In this document: piece by piece, positions 62,585-64,000 of the stretch
Layout: each line of letters begins with the position of its first letter
Numbering within the stretch: position 1 is the first letter of the stretch
From: Methylobacterium bullatum
GTDB lineage: Bacteria > Pseudomonadota > Alphaproteobacteria > Rhizobiales > Beijerinckiaceae
Length of the DNA: 64,000 bases
Assembly: GCF_014845095.1 (NCBI RefSeq)
Contig: NZ_NKUG01000086.1
Coordinates: forward strand, 22,675 to 86,674
Direction: 5' to 3'
Notes under the pieces: generated by a model
The model's database searches: none
Told to the model about the DNA's origin: nothing
Seen by the model: only the letters and a program-made list of their open reading frames with translations
Program-made: the position numbers and the translations under genes

Positions 62585-62962
62585 GGGGAACCCCGTCCTC
62601 ATACATGCGCTCGCGGGATCTCGCCCGTCGAACGCCACTCCCCAACCCAATAGCGTCGTTAAACTTACCCGGTTGTTACCGCAAGAAGACGCAAATGGCC
62701 GGCGTGGCGAGATGTGGATTTCGGTGGCTTCCTTGGTGTGGGCACCACATTGCCGCAAAGTGTCGGTCGGCCTCGACGGTCAGGGGCACCGTCCCGATGG
62801 CAATCGACTTGATTCCACTGGTATTTCCGGTCCCAGCGCGGAGCGCGTACAGGCGTGCCGCCCAGAGCGGCGAGCTCCGAACGGGAGGAAGAAGCGGGGT
62901 TTAACGAAACCCTTATCGGTTCCTTGAACCCGATGCGCCAAAACGACGCATAGATAACCGGC
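62585..62962. other. Intergenic region between accA and L,D-transpeptidase
   Basis: No gene. The promoter of the L,D-transpeptidase should lie near 62600-62680, where TTAA/TTACC-rich sequence stands out. TTAA-N7-CTTA at about 62899 is one base off the CtrA consensus and far from the gene. Confidence 0.4.
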
Positions 62963-63925
62963 TTACAGTTTGCGGCCGATATCGAGGAACTTCGCCGCCC
63001 GGCGGTCGCGGATCTCGTCGGGGCTCAGACCGTCGAATTCGGCCAGCGCCTTGGCCACGGCCTTGCCCGTATTGGCGATCGCCGCATCGCGCCCGCGATG
63101 AGCGCCGCCGGTGGCCTCCGGGATGATGCCGTCGATGATCCCGAGACGCAGAAGATCCTGGGCCGTGATCTTCATGGCGGTGGCCGCATCCGCCGCCCGG
63201 CCCTGATCGCGCCAGAGGATCGAGGCCGCGCCCTCCGGCGAGATCACGCCGTAGATCGCGTGTTCCAGCATGAGGACGCGGTTGGCGGTGGCGAGCGCGA
63301 TGGCGCCGCCCGAACCGCCTTCGCCGATGACCACGGCGACGTTGGGCACGCCGAGTCCGAGGCAGGTTTCGGTGGAGCGGGCAATGGCCTCGGCCTGGCC
63401 GCGCTCTTCCGCCTCGATGCCGGGAAAGGCACCGGCCGTATCGACGAAGGCGAGGACGGGAAGGCCGAACCGATCGGCCATCTCCATCAGCCGCACCGCC
63501 TTGCGGTAGCCTTCGGGCTTGGCCATTCCGAAATTGTGGCGCAGGCGGCTCTCGGTGGTGGAGCCTTTCTCCTGGCCGAGCACGCAGACGGCGCGGCCCT
63601 CGAAACGGCCGAAGCCGGCGACGATGGCCTGGTCCTCTCCGTAATGGCGGTCACCGGCCAGGGGCGTGAACTCGGTGATCAGGCCGGCGCAGTAATCGAT
63701 GAAGTGCGGCCGCTGCGGATGGCGCGCCACCTGCGTCTTCTGCCAGGGCGTCAGGGTGGCGTAGATATCGGAGAGGGCGGACGCCGCCTTGGCTTCCAGG
63801 CGGCCGACTTCCTCGCTGATGGAGACTGCGCCGTCGCGGGAGGCCAGGGTCCTCAGCTCCTCCAGCTTGGATTCGAGCTCGGCCACCGGCTTCTCGAAAT
63901 CGAGATAGGAGCGCGTCACCGACAT
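62963..63925 (-). CDS. accA: Acetyl-CoA carboxylase carboxyltransferase subunit alpha
   Basis: 320 residues. With AccD it transfers the carboxyl group from carboxybiotin to acetyl-CoA, forming malonyl-CoA for fatty acid synthesis. Full length: SYLDFEKPVAELESKLEELR at the N-terminus, RPHFIDYCAGLITEFTPLAGDR, GRFEGRAVCVLGQEKG, VDTAGAFPGIEAEERGQAEAIA, IGEGGSGGAIALATANRVLMLEHAIYGVISPEGAASILW, then a C-terminal helical part. Its substrate bicarbonate links it to the carbonic anhydrase above. Start at 63925; the upstream part is cut by the window edge. Confidence 0.96.
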   Translation of the reverse strand: MSVTRSYLDFEKPVAELESKLEELRTLASRDGAVSISEEVGRLEAKAASALSDIYATLTPWQKTQVARHPQRPHFIDYCAGLITEFTPLAGDRHYGEDQAIVAGFGRFEGRAVCVLGQEKGSTTESRLRHNFGMAKPEGYRKAVRLMEMADRFGLPVLAFVDTAGAFPGIEAEERGQAEAIARSTETCLGLGVPNVAVVIGEGGSGGAIALATANRVLMLEHAIYGVISPEGAASILWRDQGRAADAATAMKITAQDLLRLGIIDGIIPEATGGAHRGRDAAIANTGKAVAKALAEFDGLSPDEIRDRRAAKFLDIGRKL

Positions 63926-64000
63926 CGGTCAGAGATCCTTGTTCGTCGCCGTCGGCGCGCCGTCGGGCCGTGCCGGACATGACGGCGGCGGGAGGCGTTC

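Noticed and set aside
62899..62913. CtrA-like TTAA-N7-CTTA
   Set aside because: One base off consensus and about 310 bases from the nearest gene start.

Overview
The window looks like 64 kb of chromosome from a high-GC alphaproteobacterium of the order Hyphomicrobiales, most likely Methylobacterium/Methylorubrum. I infer this from the Irr regulator divergent from fabA-fabB, the MucR regulator, two perfect CtrA-type boxes, a GCG_CRPN repeat protein, DUF6456, DUF3775 and BTLCP proteins, and uniformly GC-rich codon use. I saw no rRNA, tRNA, CRISPR array, insertion sequence or prophage, so this is core and lightly accessory chromosome.

Layout. 0.2-4.6 kb: a small secreted repeat protein, then a leftward siderophore-iron uptake operon (MFS importer, FhuF-type reductase, exporter-fold ABC half-transporter). 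5-15.6 kb: methionine aminopeptidase, then a metabolic block (CoA-transferase III, ACS-type MFS, class-V aminotransferase of the serine/alanine-glyoxylate type, divergent GntR/FCD regulator, threonine aldolase, 1000-residue FAD/Fe-S 2-hydroxyacid dehydrogenase, SnoaL-like protein) that reads as glycolate/glyoxylate/hydroxy-amino-acid metabolism. 16-25.9 kb: a sulfur-flavoured region with a split YeeE/YedE transporter pair, a free-standing SecD head-domain protein, and a family 2 encapsulin operon (shell protein carrying a cyclic-nucleotide-binding-like domain, cysteine desulfurase cargo with a ~255-residue disordered N-terminus). Next to it lie a serine O-acetyltransferase and an unrecognised 63-residue protein, then a Tat-lipoprotein molybdopterin oxidoreductase with cytochrome b and two tandem exported paralogues. 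26-34.4 kb: universal stress protein, DUF4142, carbonic anhydrase, NUDIX, DUF429, DUF3775, a transglutaminase-like cysteine peptidase behind two CtrA boxes, and a GAF-PAS-GGDEF-EAL protein. 34.7-39.9 kb: CitE-like lyase coupled to dUTPase, aldo/keto reductase with divergent LysR, HD-GYP protein. 40-44 kb: fabI, a 40-residue membrane ORF, fabB, fabA and irr. 44-64 kb: SH3 protein, 2-hydroxyacid dehydrogenase, PAS/HWE-type kinase, SufE, DUF6456, MucR, oligopeptidase, DUF3298-like protein, AsmA, UvrD-family helicase, PhoH, a Met/His-rich exported peptide, L,D-transpeptidase and accA.

The most notable system is the encapsulin operon at about 17.6-22.4 kb. A cysteine desulfurase is translationally coupled to a capsid-fold shell, next to the enzyme that makes the O-acetylserine precursor of cysteine. 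The shell carries an inserted cNMP-binding-like domain that lacks the usual phosphate-binding arginine, and the operon is preceded by an AT-rich region full of palindromes. This points to a regulated protein compartment for cysteine-derived sulfur. All functional calls come from reading sequence by eye; no database search was run.
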